NCBI GenBank assembly: GCA_963795825.1
Contig: CAWCIW010000001.1
Span: forward strand, 620,001 to 684,000
Source of the DNA: BOG-908 sp963795825
GTDB taxonomy: Bacteria > Pseudomonadota > Alphaproteobacteria > Acetobacterales > Acetobacteraceae
Reading direction: 5' to 3'
DNA: 64,000 nucleotides
Part shown: piece by piece, positions 54,891 to 64,000 of the stretch
Layout of the letters: every line of letters starts with the position of its first letter
Position numbering within the stretch: position 1 is the stretch's first letter
The notes under the pieces: generated by a model
Told to the model about the DNA's origin: nothing
The model's database searches: none
The model's input: the letters and a program-made list of their open reading frames with translations, nothing else
Position numbers and translations under genes: made by a program

Positions 54891-55349
54891 TTACCGAGGC
54901 ACCGGAACATCCGCATGAGGCGGCCCATAAACATCCTGCGCCCGCTTCAGAAACGCGCCCACCATACGCCGGACCGCCTCGTTAAACACCACACCGATCG
55001 CCTTTTGCAGAAGCTTGCTGCGGAATTCGAAATCGACCCAGAAATCCACCTGAACGCCATGCGCGTCCGGGATGAACACCCATTGGTTGTTCAAATAGCG
55101 GAACGGCCCGTTTTCGTAACTCACGCGAATGCGGCCGGGGCGCTCTAGCGTGACCTTGCTGGTGAAACTTTCGCGAAACGGGCCGAAGCCTATCGTGAGA
55201 TCCGCGTGCAGCTCGTGTTCGGTGCGCGATTTCACATGCGCGCCGACGCACCAGGGCAGGAATTGCGGGTATTTATCGACGTCGGCGACCAGGTCGAACA
55301 ACTGGTCGGGCCGGTAGCCCACCAGCTTGCGGTCCGCGTAGGTGGGCAT
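54891..55349 (-). CDS. Coq10/RatA-type START-domain protein, ubiquinone-associated
   Basis: 152 residues: MPTYADRKLVGYRPDQLFDL and VADVDKYPQFLPWCVGAHV are the hallmark N-terminus of the Coq10/RatA (SRPBCC) family. SKVTLERPGRIRVSYENGPF and FEFRSKLLQKAIGVVFNEAV complete the fold. In mitochondria Coq10 chaperones ubiquinone; in bacteria the RatA name refers to a proposed ribosome-related toxin. The start overlaps the lipA stop (ATGA), a pairing common in alphaproteobacteria. Confidence 0.9.
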   Translation of the reverse strand: MPTYADRKLVGYRPDQLFDLVADVDKYPQFLPWCVGAHVKSRTEHELHADLTIGFGPFRESFTSKVTLERPGRIRVSYENGPFRYLNNQWVFIPDAHGVQVDFWVDFEFRSKLLQKAIGVVFNEAVRRMVGAFLKRAQDVYGPPHADVPVPR

Positions 55350-56287
55350 CAGGCGGCGATCCGCGTTGTGCGGGCAAGGCGCAGGGCGGCGAAATCGGCG
55401 TCCGCATGATACGAGCTGCGGGTGAGCGGTGTGCTGGCGACCATGAGGAACCCTTTGGCGCGCGCGGTTGCGGCGTATTCGGCGAATTCGGGCGGCGGGA
55501 CGAAGCGGGCGATGGCGGCGTGTTTCACGGTCGGCTGCAGGTATTGGCCGATGGTGAGGAAATCCACATCCGCGATGCGCAGATCGTCCATCACCTGCCC
55601 GAGTTCCGCGCGCTCCTCGCCCAGGCCCACCATCACGCCGGATTTGGTGAAGATCGAGGGGTCGAGCTGCTTGATGCGGTCCAGCAGGCGGAGCGACTGG
55701 TAATAGCGCGCGCCGGGCCGGATGGTGGGGTAGAGCCGCGGCACGGTCTCTAGATTGTGGTTGAACACGTCCGGCCGGGCGGCGGCGACCAGTTCCAGTG
55801 CTGCGGGTTTGCGCAGGAAGTCCGGCGTCAGAACCTCGATCGTGGTGGCCGGCGCGGCGGCGCGGATCGCGGTGATGGTGGCGGCGAAATGGGCGGCGCC
55901 GCCGTCTTCCAGGTCGTCGCGATCGACCGAGGTGATGACGATGTGGGCCAGGCCGAGGGTGGCCACGGCGGCGGCCACGCGGGCCGGCTCGGTGGCGTCC
56001 AGCTCCGCCGGCAGGCCGGTGCGCACGTTGCAGAAGCTGCAGGCGCGGGTGCAGGTGTCGCCCATGATCATCATGGTGGCGTGGCGCTGGGACCAGCACT
56101 CGCCGATATTCGGGCAGGCGGCTTCCTCGCACACGGTGACGAGGCCGGCTGCGCGCATGAGGTTGCGGGTTTCGGTGTAGGTGGGGTGGTTGGGGGCGCG
56201 AACGCGTATCCAGTCCGGCTTGCGCTGGATCGGGTTGTCCGGGCGGTGGGCCTTTTCGGGGTGGCGGATTTCTATTCTGGTCGACAT
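55349..56287 (-). CDS. lipA: Lipoyl synthase
   Basis: 312 residues from the ATG at 56287 (MSTRIEIRHPEKAHRPDNPI). The auxiliary-cluster motif C-x4-C-x5-C (CEEAACPNIGEC) and the radical-SAM motif C-x3-C-x2-C (CTRACSFC) are intact, as is the late RSSYHAD motif. LipA inserts two sulfurs into octanoyl chains to make lipoate on 2-oxoacid dehydrogenases and the glycine cleavage system. It depends on Fe-S assembly, as from the suf operon at the window's start. The open frame upstream of 56287 runs through the hairpin repeat and is not expected to be translated. Confidence 0.96.
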   Translation of the reverse strand: MSTRIEIRHPEKAHRPDNPIQRKPDWIRVRAPNHPTYTETRNLMRAAGLVTVCEEAACPNIGECWSQRHATMMIMGDTCTRACSFCNVRTGLPAELDATEPARVAAAVATLGLAHIVITSVDRDDLEDGGAAHFAATITAIRAAAPATTIEVLTPDFLRKPAALELVAAARPDVFNHNLETVPRLYPTIRPGARYYQSLRLLDRIKQLDPSIFTKSGVMVGLGEERAELGQVMDDLRIADVDFLTIGQYLQPTVKHAAIARFVPPPEFAEYAATARAKGFLMVASTPLTRSSYHADADFAALRLARTTRIAA

Positions 56288-56318
56288 TGCGGGTTGTAGG
56301 TGGCTTGGCGGGTTCAGT

Positions 56319-56370
56319 AAGGCAAGGAAGGCCTTCTTTTTTGCAAAAAAGAAGCAAAAAACTCTTGTCC
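56319..56370 (+). repeat. Family A hairpin repeat, single unit (CTTC type)
   Basis: GGCAAGGAAGGCCTTC, T-run, GCAAAAAAGAAGC, AAAAAACTCTTG in the divergent gap between lipA and carA. No partner unit is visible. Confidence 0.8.
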
Positions 56371-56453
56371 GTTTGGGTGCGTGTTGGGGTTGGCGGCTCG
56401 TGTCCGGCCTGAGCATGTTTGCTCTGGGAAGTTTTTTCCCATAGGTTCCGGCC

Positions 56454-57809
56454 ATGCATGTGGACCAGATCATTGCCCGCTTGGGCGGCGCCGAGGCGGC
56501 GGCCCGGCTGACCGGTGTCGGTCTGGAGGCTGTACGCAAATGGCGGCAGGCGCGCAGCGTGCCGTCCAAACATTGGAGCGCGATCATGGCGGCTACCGGC
56601 GCGTCCGTGGCTGATCTGCAGGGCGACGCACCGGACGGCGCCGTGCCCGCCGGTGCCACCGCGGCTTTGGTGCTGGCGGACGGCGCGATCTTCTGGGGCC
56701 GCGGCTTCGGCGCGCACACGGATGCCGCCGCACTGCCGGTGGGCGAGCTCTGCTTCAACACCGGGATGACGGGCTACCAGGAGACGCTGACCGACCCCTC
56801 CTATGCCGGGCAGATCATCACCTTCACCTTCCCGCATATCGGCAATACCGGCGCCAATGCCGAGGATCTGGAAGCGGCCGGCGTGGCGGCGCGCGGGCTG
56901 GTGGTGCGCGAGGACGTCACCGCCGCATCGAACTGGCGCGCCGGCGAGGGCCTCGATGCCTGGTTGCGCAAGCAAGGCGTGGCGGGCCTGGCGGGCGTCG
57001 ATACGCGGGCGCTCACCCTGCGCATACGCGATGGCGGGCCGCCGCACGGCGTGCTGGCCCACCCCGCGGATGGCCGGTTCGATCTGGCGGCGATGCGCGC
57101 GGCGGCCGCCGCCTGGCCTGGGCTCGACGGTATGGACCTGGCCCGCGAGGTGAGCTGCACGCAGAGCTACGGCTGGAATGAGGGCGCCTGGCGCTGGGGC
57201 GAAGGCTTCATGGCCGAGGCGGAGGCGCGGTTCCACGTGGTGGCGGTGGATTATGGGGCGAAGCGGAACATCTTCCGCTCACTGCGGTCGGCCGGGTGCC
57301 GAATTACCGTGGTGCCGGCGGCGAGCACCGCCGAGGAGATTTTGCGGCACCGGCCGGACGGAGTGTTCCTGTCGAACGGGCCGGGCGATCCGGCGGCGAC
57401 CGGGGTGTATGCGGTGCCGGCGATCCAGGGCGTGCTGGCGGCTGGCGTGCCGGTATTCGGTATCTGTCTGGGGCACCAGTTGCTGGCTTTGGCGCTCGGC
57501 GGGCGCACGTACAAACTGACGCAGGGGCATCGCGGCGCCAACCAGCCGGTGCGCGACCTGGCGACGGGTCGGGTGGAAATCACCTCGCAGAACCACGGCT
57601 TTGCGGTTGAGGATGCGAGCCTGCCGGCGGGCGTGCGGATAACGCATGTGAGTTTGTTCGATGGCAGCAACGAGGGGATTGCCTGCGACGCGCGTCGGGC
57701 ATTCTCCGTGCAGTATCATCCGGAGGCGAGCCCCGGGCCGAGCGACAGCGCGCATCTGTTCGGGCGTTTCACGGCGTTGATGGCGGGAAATACGCAAGGC
57801 CGTGCTTAG
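56454..57809 (+). CDS. carA: Carbamoyl-phosphate synthase small subunit with an N-terminal helix-turn-helix extension
   Basis: 451 residues. The class I glutamine amidotransferase is complete: VPVFGICLGHQLLALALGG holds the nucleophile Cys, and the His/Glu pair is in FSVQYHPEASPGPSD. The CarA N-domain starts near residue 68 (ALVLADGAIFWGRGFG; GELCFNTGMTGYQETLTDPS). Before it lies an extra segment of about 60 residues (MHVDQIIARLGGAEAAARLT; LEAVRKWRQARSVPSKHWSA) that looks like a Cro/CI-type helix-turn-helix ('carph-isopro'-like). A start near residue 60 lacks a good site, so the extension appears to be translated. CarA supplies ammonia to CarB for arginine and pyrimidine synthesis. Confidence 0.9.
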   Translation: MHVDQIIARLGGAEAAARLTGVGLEAVRKWRQARSVPSKHWSAIMAATGASVADLQGDAPDGAVPAGATAALVLADGAIFWGRGFGAHTDAAALPVGELCFNTGMTGYQETLTDPSYAGQIITFTFPHIGNTGANAEDLEAAGVAARGLVVREDVTAASNWRAGEGLDAWLRKQGVAGLAGVDTRALTLRIRDGGPPHGVLAHPADGRFDLAAMRAAAAAWPGLDGMDLAREVSCTQSYGWNEGAWRWGEGFMAEAEARFHVVAVDYGAKRNIFRSLRSAGCRITVVPAASTAEEILRHRPDGVFLSNGPGDPAATGVYAVPAIQGVLAAGVPVFGICLGHQLLALALGGRTYKLTQGHRGANQPVRDLATGRVEITSQNHGFAVEDASLPAGVRITHVSLFDGSNEGIACDARRAFSVQYHPEASPGPSDSAHLFGRFTALMAGNTQGRA

Positions 57810-57920
57810 CCGCCGGCACCCTTCATCGGGTGTCGACCCCGAAGTCCGACCTTCGAGAGACGCGATATGCTGAAAAGGCTAGTTGGTGATGCTTTTAGTT
57901 CTTAGAACCCCTGACATCTG

Positions 57921-60900
57921 ATGCCAAAACGCACTGATATCTCCTCTATCATGATCATCGGCGCCGGGCCGATCGTGATCGGTCAGGCCTGCGAGTTCGA
58001 CTATTCCGGCGCGCAGGCCTGCAAGGCATTGCGCGCGGAAGGCTACCGCGTGGTGCTGGTCAATTCCAATCCGGCCACGATCATGACCGATCCCGGCCTG
58101 GCGGACGCCACCTATATCGAGCCGATCACGCCGGACATGGTGGAGCGCATCATCGCGCGCGAGCGGCCTGATGCGCTGCTGCCGACGATGGGCGGACAGA
58201 CCGCGCTGAACACCGCGATGCAGCTCGATGCCAGCGGCGTTCTGGCGAAATACAATGTGGAGCTGATCGGCGCGCGCGCCGACGTGATCGACCGCGCGGA
58301 AGACCGGCTGAAGTTCCGCGACGCGATGACCGAGATCGGCATCGAGAGTCCGCGCAGTTTCATCGCGCATAGTTTGGAAGAAGCCCGCGCGGCGCTCGTG
58401 AAGATCGGACTTCCGGCGGTGATACGGCCGAGTTTCACGCTCGGCGGCACCGGCGGCGGGATCGCCTATAACCGCGAGGAGTTCGACGCGATCTCGTCCA
58501 GCGGCCTGGCGGCGTCGCCCACCACCGAGGTGCTTATCGAGGAGAGCGTTCTCGGCTGGAAGGAATACGAGATGGAGGTGGTGCGCGACAGCGCGGATAA
58601 CTGCATCATCATCTGCGCCATCGAGAACGTCGATCCGATGGGCATCCATACCGGCGACAGCGTGACTGTGGCGCCGGCGCTGACGCTGACCGACCGCGAA
58701 TATCAGCGGATGCGCGATGCCTCGATCGCCTGCCTGCGGAAGATCGGCGTGGATACTGGCGGATCGAACGTGCAATTCGCGCTCAATCCGGCCGATGGGC
58801 GCATGCTGGTGATCGAGATGAACCCGCGCGTCTCGCGCAGTTCGGCGCTGGCCTCGAAAGCGACCGGTTTTCCGATCGCCAAGATCGCGGCGAAACTCGC
58901 GGTGGGCTACACGCTCGACGAGCTGGCAAACGACATCACGCGCACCACGCCTGCGAGTTTCGAGCCGACGATCGACTACGTGGTGGTGAAGATCCCGCGT
59001 TTCACCTTCGAGAAGTTTCCGGGCACGCCGGCGCTGTTGTCCACCAGCATGAAATCGGTGGGCGAGGCGATGTCGATCGGGCGCAGTTTCGCCGAGGCGA
59101 TGCAGAAGGGCCTGCGCAGCATGGAGACGGGCTTCTCCGGGCTGGACGAGATACCGGCCCCCGGCGATGGCGGCCGAGATGCGTTCCGCGCGGCTCTGTC
59201 CGCGCCGCGGCCGGACCGGATATTGATGGCGGCGCAGGCGTTGCGCGCCGGGCTGTCGGTGGAGGACATACACGAGGCCTGCAAATACGATCCGTGGTTC
59301 CTGCGCGAGCTGGAAAAGGTCGTGGCCGCCGAACGCAATGTGCGCGCTTCCGGGTCTGCCGGATGAGCGCGTGGCGTTGCGCCGGCTCAAGGCGCTGGGG
59401 TTCTCCGATACGCGGCTGGCGCAGCTGACCGGCGCCACCGCGGCGGACGTGGCGGCGCGGCGCGCGCGCCTCGGCGTGCATCCCGTGTATAAAAGGATCG
59501 ATACCTGCGCGGGCGAGTTCGCATCCGCCACGCCGTATATGTATTCCACCTACGAAGGCGGCTGGGGCGAACCGGTCTGCGAAGCCGATCCCACAGACCG
59601 CGACAAGGTCGTCATACTCGGCGGCGGGCCGAACCGGATCGGGCAGGGGATCGAGTTCGATTATTGCTGCGTGCATGCGGCTTACGCGCTGCGCGAGGCC
59701 GGCTACGAGACGATAATGGTGAACTGCAATCCGGAGACGGTGAGCACGGATTACGATACGTCGGACCGGCTGTATTTCGAGCCGCTGACGGCGGAGGACG
59801 TGATCGCCCTGGTGCGGCGCGAGCAATCGAACGGCCGCGTCCTCGGCTGCATCGTGCAGTATGGCGGGCAGACTCCACTGAAGCTAAGTCAGGCTTTGCC
59901 CGATGCGGGCATCCCCGTCCTGGGCACCACCGCGGATGCGATCGACATTGCGGAGGACCGCGAGCGGTTCCAGCAATTGCTGCAAAAGCTCGGCTTGCAC
60001 CAGCCGGAGAACGGTCTGGCACGCGCGCCGGACCAGGCCGAGGCGATCGCCGAACGCATCGGCTATCCGGTGGTGATACGGCCGAGCTATGTGCTCGGCG
60101 GCCGCGCGATGGAGATCGTGTTCGACCGTGTGCAACTGCACCGCTACATGCGCGAGGCGGTGCGCGTATCCGGCGACTCGCCTGTGCTGATCGACCGCTA
60201 TCTGAATGACGCGATCGAGGTGGATGTCGATTGCATCGCCGACGGCCGCACGGTGTATGTGGCCGGCGTGATGGAGCACATCGAGGAGGCCGGCATACAC
60301 TCCGGCGACAGCGCGTGTTCGCTGCCGCCCTACAGCCTGTCGCCGGCGATGATACGCGAGCTGTCCGACCAGACGGAGGCGATCGCGCGCGCGCTCGGCG
60401 TGGTCGGGCTGATGAACGTGCAATTCGCCATCAAGGAGGGCGCGGTCTACGTGCTGGAGGTGAACCCGCGCGCCAGCCGCACGGTGCCGTTCGTGGCCAA
60501 GGCGACCGGCGTGGCGGTGGCCAAGATCGGCGCGCTGGTAATGGCGGGCGCGGAACTCGCCAGCTTCAAGCTGGATGGTTCGGCGATAGGCCGGCACGTG
60601 GCGGTGAAGGAGGCGGTGTTTCCGTTCGCGCGCTTCCCGGGTGTGGATACGATCCTCGGGCCGGAGATGAAATCCACCGGCGAGGTGATGGGGCTGGACC
60701 ATAGTTTCGAGCGCGCTTTCGCAAAGGCGCAGCTCGGCGCCGGCGTGGTGTTGCCGGAAGCGGGCACGGTATTCCTCTCCGTGCGGGACGGCGACAAATC
60801 CGGATTGCCCGGCCTGGCGCGGCGCCTGGTGGATATGGGTTTCACCATCATGGCCACGCGCGGCACGGCTGCGCGCATACGCGAGGCGGGCGTGGCGGTG

Positions 60901-61164
60901 CGGGTGATCAACAAGGTGCTCGAAGGGCGGCCGCATTGCGTGGACGCGATACGATCCGGCGAAATACAGATGGTGGTCAATACGTCGCAGGGGGCGCAGT
61001 CTACGGCGGATAGTTTCGATATCCGGCGGAACGCGCTGACGCATGGGGTGCCGCATTATACCACGCTCGCGGGGGCCCGGGCGGCGGTGCATGCTATTGG
61101 CGCTTTGCGGGCCGGGGATTTGTCGGTGGCGCCTTTGCAGTCGTATTTTCGATCGCAAGGTTAA
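57921..61164 (+). CDS. carB: Carbamoyl-phosphate synthase large subunit (one frameshift)
   Basis: About 1080 residues if repaired. The first ATP-grasp half starts MPKRTDISSIMIIGAGPIVI with FTLGGTGGGIAYNREEFD. The second half has TDRDKVVILGGGPNRIGQGI and SYVLGGRAMEIVFD. The C-terminal MGS-like regulatory domain (AGTVFLSVRDGDKSGLPGLA; NTSQGAQSTADSFDIRRNAL) follows. The halves are in different frames; one extra G in the GGG run at about 59352 (AxGLPDERVALRRLKALGFSD) explains it. The gene is essential in most genomes, so consensus error is likely. It lies 111 bp after carA. Confidence 0.93.
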
Positions 61165-61246
61165 GACAAGGCCTTCTTTTCTGAAGAAAAGAAGCAAAAG
61201 ACTTTTGCTCCCTGTCGGGGTTCTGTCCGGCTAAGACCCGACAGGG
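61162..61246 (+). repeat. Family A hairpin repeat, single unit with CTGTCG core
   Basis: Starts at the carB stop: AAGGCCTTC, T-run, CTGAAG, A-run, GAAGC, AAAAGACTTTTGCT, followed by a core hairpin (CCCTGTCGGG ... CCCGACAGGG). The core is the same as in the paired element at 8171, but no right unit follows. Position suggests a carB terminator. Confidence 0.8.
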
Positions 61247-61364
61247 TTGCATGTTGGGCGGTTCCACGTAAGCTGCATGCCGCTTCTGGACTTGGCGGTT
61301 GCTTTGCCGCCACTCCGGACCCGGCTTGCGTGCCGGCCCTGTTCAGCCTCGAGGATACGGCCCT

Positions 61365-61838
61365 TTGCAGAAATTTCCGATGACCGCCCAAGGCCTCCAA
61401 AACCTGGAGGATGAGCTGCGGAACCTGAAGAGCGTGGAACGGCCGTCGATCATCGTGGCGATTGCGGAGGCGCGCAGCCACGGCGATCTGTCGGAGAACG
61501 CGGAATACCACGCAGCGCGGGAGCGGCAGAGCTTCATCGAAGGGCGTATCCAGGAGCTCGAGGAGGTCGTGGGCGCGGCCGAGGTGATCGATCCGTCGTC
61601 GCTGAAGGGCGACAGCATCAAGTTCGGCGCGCATGTGCAGCTGCTGGACGAGGAGACGGAGAAGGAGGCGACGTATCAGATCGTCGGCGTGTACGAGGCT
61701 GATATCAAAGCGAAAAGATTGTCGATCTCGTCGCCACTGGCCAAGTCTCTGATAGGCAAGAAAAAGGGCGACACCGTAAGCGTGCCCGCGCCAGGCGGCG
61801 ATCGCAGCTACGAAATCCTAAACTTTCAGTTCGTCTAA
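61365..61838 (+). CDS. greA: Transcription elongation factor GreA
   Basis: 157 residues from a TTG at 61365 (MQKFPMTAQGLQNLEDELRN) with GAGGA nine bases upstream. The ATG at 61381 would cut the conserved first residues. The coiled coil carries the acidic tip (GDLSENAEYHAARERQSFIE), and the C-terminal domain ends VPAPGGDRSYEILNFQF. GreA rescues backtracked RNA polymerase by stimulating transcript cleavage. It follows carB on the same strand, an order common in alphaproteobacteria. Confidence 0.93.
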   Translation: MQKFPMTAQGLQNLEDELRNLKSVERPSIIVAIAEARSHGDLSENAEYHAARERQSFIEGRIQELEEVVGAAEVIDPSSLKGDSIKFGAHVQLLDEETEKEATYQIVGVYEADIKAKRLSISSPLAKSLIGKKKGDTVSVPAPGGDRSYEILNFQFV

Positions 61839-61847
61839 AATGAAGGT

Positions 61848-61902
61848 GGGGGTCCGGGGGAATGCCTCCATTCCCCCGGCGGGGTCTGGGGCAGAGCCCC
61901 AG
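61848..61902 (+). repeat. Family B-like G+C-rich palindromes at the ilvA start
   Basis: Two adjacent hairpins: CCGGGGGAATG / CATTCCCCCGG and CTGGGGC-AGA-GCCCCAG. The GGGGTCTGGGGC wording recalls the repeats near mipZ. It occupies the whole space between the greA stop and the probable ilvA start. Confidence 0.7.
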
Positions 61903-61905
61903 CTA

Positions 61906-63096
61906 TTGTTTGCAGACGTACAAGCAGCCGCAGAGCGGATAGCCGGCCGCATCCTGCGCACGCCAACGGTCCCGTCGGCCATCCTCTCCCGCGTGACCGG
62001 CGCGGAAATCACCCTGAAACTCGACAGCCTGCAGGCGGTGGGCTCGTTCAAGGAACGCGGTGCGGCCAACCGCCTGGCGCTGCTGACGCCCGAAGAGCGC
62101 GCGCGCGGCGTGGTTGCGATGTCGGCCGGCAATCACGCGCAGGGCGTGGCCAGGCATGCGAGCCTGCACGGCGTGGCGAGCACGATCGTGATGCCGACAT
62201 TCACGCCGCTGGCCAAGGTGAGCGGCACGGCGGCGTGGGGCGCGCGCGTGGTGATGCATGGCGCCACGCTGGCCGAGGCGGCGGCGCATGCGGCGCATCT
62301 GGCGGAGACAGAGGGGCTGCTGTTCATCAGCCCGTACGATGATTACGCGATCATGGCGGGGCAGGGCACGCTCGCGCTCGAGATGGTGGAGGACGGCCCG
62401 GAGCTGGACGTGCTGCTGGTGCCGGTGGGTGGCGGCGGGCTGATCAGCGGGTGCGCCGTGGTGATGGCGGCGCTGAGCCCGCGCACCGAGGTGATCGGCG
62501 TTCAGGTGGCGCCGTATTCCGCGCTGGCGCAGCGCATGGGCGCGCCGGCGCATGCGCTCGGCGGCCCGACAATCGCCGAGGGCATCGCGGTGCGCGATGT
62601 GGGGCTGGAGACGCGCAAGGTGATCGCGCGCTACGTGAGCGACGTGATCGTGGCGCCGGAACGCTATGTGGAGGATGCGATTTCCTTGCTGGCCGAGGGT
62701 GCCAAGGTGGTGGCCGAGGGGGCCGGGGCTGCGGCCTTGGCCGGGCTGCTGGCGCATCGGGAGCGCTTTGCCGGGCGGCGTGTCGGGATGCCGGTATGCG
62801 GCGGCAACATCGATGTCCGGATCATGGCCAACGTATTGTTGCGCGGGTTGCTGCGCGACGGGCGGCTGCTGCGGTTGCGCATGGAAATACCCGATCGGCC
62901 CGGGATTCTGGCGGATATCGCGGCGACGATCGGCGGGAGCGGTGGAAACATCATAGAGGTTTCGCACCAGCGGCTGTTTGCTTCGCCCAGTGTGCAATCG
63001 GCGCAGCTGGAGGTGATGGTGGAGGCGCGCGATCCGGTTCATGCGGCGGAGATCGAGGCGGCGTTGGCGGCTGGGTATGCTGTGGTTCGGGTTTAG
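61906..63096 (+). CDS. ilvA: Threonine dehydratase (catabolic-type, with ACT domain)
   Basis: About 396 residues from a TTG at 61906 (FADVQAAAERIAGRILRTP); an ATG at 61840 would add 22 residues encoded by the palindromic repeat. The PLP lysine is in LQAVGSFKERGAANRL, with the phosphate-binding loop VPVGGGGLISG. A C-terminal ACT domain follows (LRMEIPDRPGILADIAATIG; NIIEVSHQRLFASPSVQSAQ). The length fits the shorter IlvA/TdcB form with one ACT domain. It converts threonine to 2-oxobutyrate. No strong ribosome binding site is seen for either start. Confidence 0.88.
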   Translation: MFADVQAAAERIAGRILRTPTVPSAILSRVTGAEITLKLDSLQAVGSFKERGAANRLALLTPEERARGVVAMSAGNHAQGVARHASLHGVASTIVMPTFTPLAKVSGTAAWGARVVMHGATLAEAAAHAAHLAETEGLLFISPYDDYAIMAGQGTLALEMVEDGPELDVLLVPVGGGGLISGCAVVMAALSPRTEVIGVQVAPYSALAQRMGAPAHALGGPTIAEGIAVRDVGLETRKVIARYVSDVIVAPERYVEDAISLLAEGAKVVAEGAGAAALAGLLAHRERFAGRRVGMPVCGGNIDVRIMANVLLRGLLRDGRLLRLRMEIPDRPGILADIAATIGGSGGNIIEVSHQRLFASPSVQSAQLEVMVEARDPVHAAEIEAALAAGYAVVRV

Positions 63097-63110
63097 GGTT
63101 GGGGACTGCG

Positions 63111-63180
63111 GGGAGGAAGGAAGGAAGGCCTTCTTTTTTGCAAAAAAGAAGCAAAAAACTTTTGACTCCGCTGTCGCGGG
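63111..63180 (+). repeat. Family A hairpin repeat unit (CTTC type), possible left half of a long element
   Basis: GGAAGGAAGGCCTTC, T-run, GCAAAAAAGAAGC, AAAAAACTTTTGAC, then CGCTGTCGCGGG. The inverted unit at 63597 may be its partner, 420 bp away. No gene is supported between them: a 92-codon frame at 63273 has no family resemblance and a poor start. Confidence 0.78.
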
Positions 63181-63596
63181 TTTGTTGTGAGTGGGGGGTG
63201 TGTGACTCCGCCTGGGTAGGGATGTTTGGCGGTTTGTCGGAGCGCGCTGCAAACTTTGGCAATTAACATCTTATGATCTTACGCAGGCGTCTCATCGGAG
63301 ATTTGTTAGAACCGGCATGGCAGACAAGCATGGCGCGCACTTTCTCTCAGCCTCGAAAAGTTGTGCTCGGGGAAAAACCATTGGCGGGACTTGTGCCTAC
63401 TTCCTCTCCTGACCAGCCTTGCAAAAAGTTTTTTTGGAGGAACGTATTTCATCGTGACGTGAGGCGCCAATGTCGTTGCAGCAGATATCGTGGAGCATGC
63501 CCGAGAACCACGCTCCAACTGACGAGAACACCACCTGAAATTCAACCGTAAATACATGACCAACTGAAACACGCAGCCGCAACAAACCCGCCCCCA

Positions 63597-63659
63597 AACA
63601 AGACAAAAGTTTTTTGGTTCTTTTTTTCAAAAAAGAACTGCTTCCTTGCTTCCTTGCCC
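63597..63659 (-). repeat. Family A hairpin repeat unit with GTTC/GAAC stem
   Basis: ACAAAAG, T-run, GGTTC, T7-C-A6, GAACTGCTTCCTTGC. It is the only unit in the window with GTTC/GAAC closing pairs, a third compensated variant of the stem. It lies 21 bases before the DUF885 gene. Confidence 0.8.
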
Positions 63660-63680
63660 AACCTCAGGAGCCCAAAACAA

Positions 63681-64000
63681 ATGCTACCCCGCCGCCCGCT
63701 CCTCCTGACAGCCGCCGCATCCGTCCTGCTGCGCGCCCGCAAAGCCCGCGCAGATACCCCGCTGAACACGCTGTTCGCACAATTCGCCGACGAGATGCTG
63801 CGCCGCGTCCCCGAGCGCGCCACCAGCCTGGGCCTGGATGTGGGCGCGCTCGCCGAATTGCGCGGCAAGCTGCACGAGGAATCGCCGGAAGCGATCGCAC
63901 AGGACAAGAAGGACACCGCGCGGCGCCTGGCGCAACTGCGCGCGATCGACCGTGCCGGATTGCGCGGGATGGACGCCGTAAATTACGATACCGTGCTGTT
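63681..64000 (+). CDS. DUF885-family exported protein, N-terminal part
   Basis: Starts at an ATG at 63681 with GGAG ten bases upstream and runs off the right edge (about 107 residues visible). Signal peptide with twin arginines possible (MLPRRPLLLTAAASVLLRAR, then KARA). The mature start (TPLNTLFAQFADEMLRRVPE; RATSLGLDVGALAELRGKL; AQLRAIDRAGLRGMDAVNYD) has the DUF885 pattern of helix, then P-E-x-A-T-x-L-G-L-D. These proteins resemble metallopeptidases, but the metal site is beyond the window. Confidence 0.8.
   Translation, partial: MLPRRPLLLTAAASVLLRARKARADTPLNTLFAQFADEMLRRVPERATSLGLDVGALAELRGKLHEESPEAIAQDKKDTARRLAQLRAIDRAGLRGMDAVNYDTVL

Noticed and set aside
63273..63551. 92-codon plus-strand frame between two repeat units
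   Set aside because: No ribosome binding site, no recognisable domain, and an irregular composition unlike neighbouring proteins.

Overview
The window is G+C-rich DNA from an alphaproteobacterium, most likely the Acetobacteraceae/Rhodospirillales. The clues are a sufBCDSUT operon headed by an Rrf2 regulator, a soluble NAD-linked formate dehydrogenase (fdsGBA), a MipZ-type division ATPase, the lipA-coq10 pair, and carA/carB/greA/ilvA in a row. This is an inference from gene content; no rRNA is present to confirm it.

Layout. 1-5.9 kb: minus-strand suf operon for Fe-S assembly. 6-15 kb: a small secreted protein, a large beta-repeat surface protein, a lytic transglycosylase, the T2SS major pseudopilin gene gspG, two small metabolic or transport genes, malate synthase G, arfB, an exported methyltransferase and a Gly-rich secreted protein. 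15.2-21.1 kb: LysR regulator and fdsGBA. 21.3-23.7 kb: T2SS minor pseudopilins gspHIJK. 23.8-35.3 kb: a PstS/DING-like phosphate-binding protein behind a Pho-box-like site, then a collinear outer-envelope cluster. That cluster holds a TpsB-type transporter, a DUF2341-LamG-ExbB fusion, ExbD, a TonB-like protein, a Porin_5-type porin, a periplasmic coiled-coil protein, a PpiC foldase and a small secreted protein, followed by an amidase. 35.7-40.5 kb: pqiABC and mipZ, separated by a large nested palindrome. 40.6-49 kb: tRNA-Thr(CGT), then accessory genes (GloVer-repeat protein, small permease, broken surface protein, second exported methyltransferase, ammonia-lyase-like enzyme lacking the usual Ala-Ser-Gly). 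49.3-54.2 kb: a diguanylate cyclase remnant, a phosphoenolpyruvate carboxylase and an APC permease, all riddled with single-base indels. 54.3-64 kb: EF-hand protein, coq10, lipA, carA (with an extra N-terminal helix-turn-helix), carB, greA, ilvA and the start of a DUF885 gene.

The most striking non-gene structure is an intergenic repeat present at about 18 sites. Its unit is an A/T hairpin (stem CTTC/GAAG, GTCC/GGAC or GTTC/GAAC closing a T-run/A-run palindrome) followed by a second palindrome (GCAAAAAGCTTTTGC). Units are found singly or as inverted pairs around a G+C-rich core of roughly 30-110 bp. They sit at gene ends and often touch a stop codon. At two loci the repeat appears to supply the ribosome binding site, the start codon and even the n-region of a signal peptide. 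Two copies (about 13.0 and 35.3 kb) are related over roughly 250 bp, including cores and outer ends, as expected of a miniature transposable element.

A second, G+C-rich palindrome family (GGCAAGGCCAGGGGC... type) occurs near mipZ and ilvA. Many genes have one apparent frameshift, mostly at G or T runs, which looks like consensus error. I therefore describe the likely intact product and mark each break.
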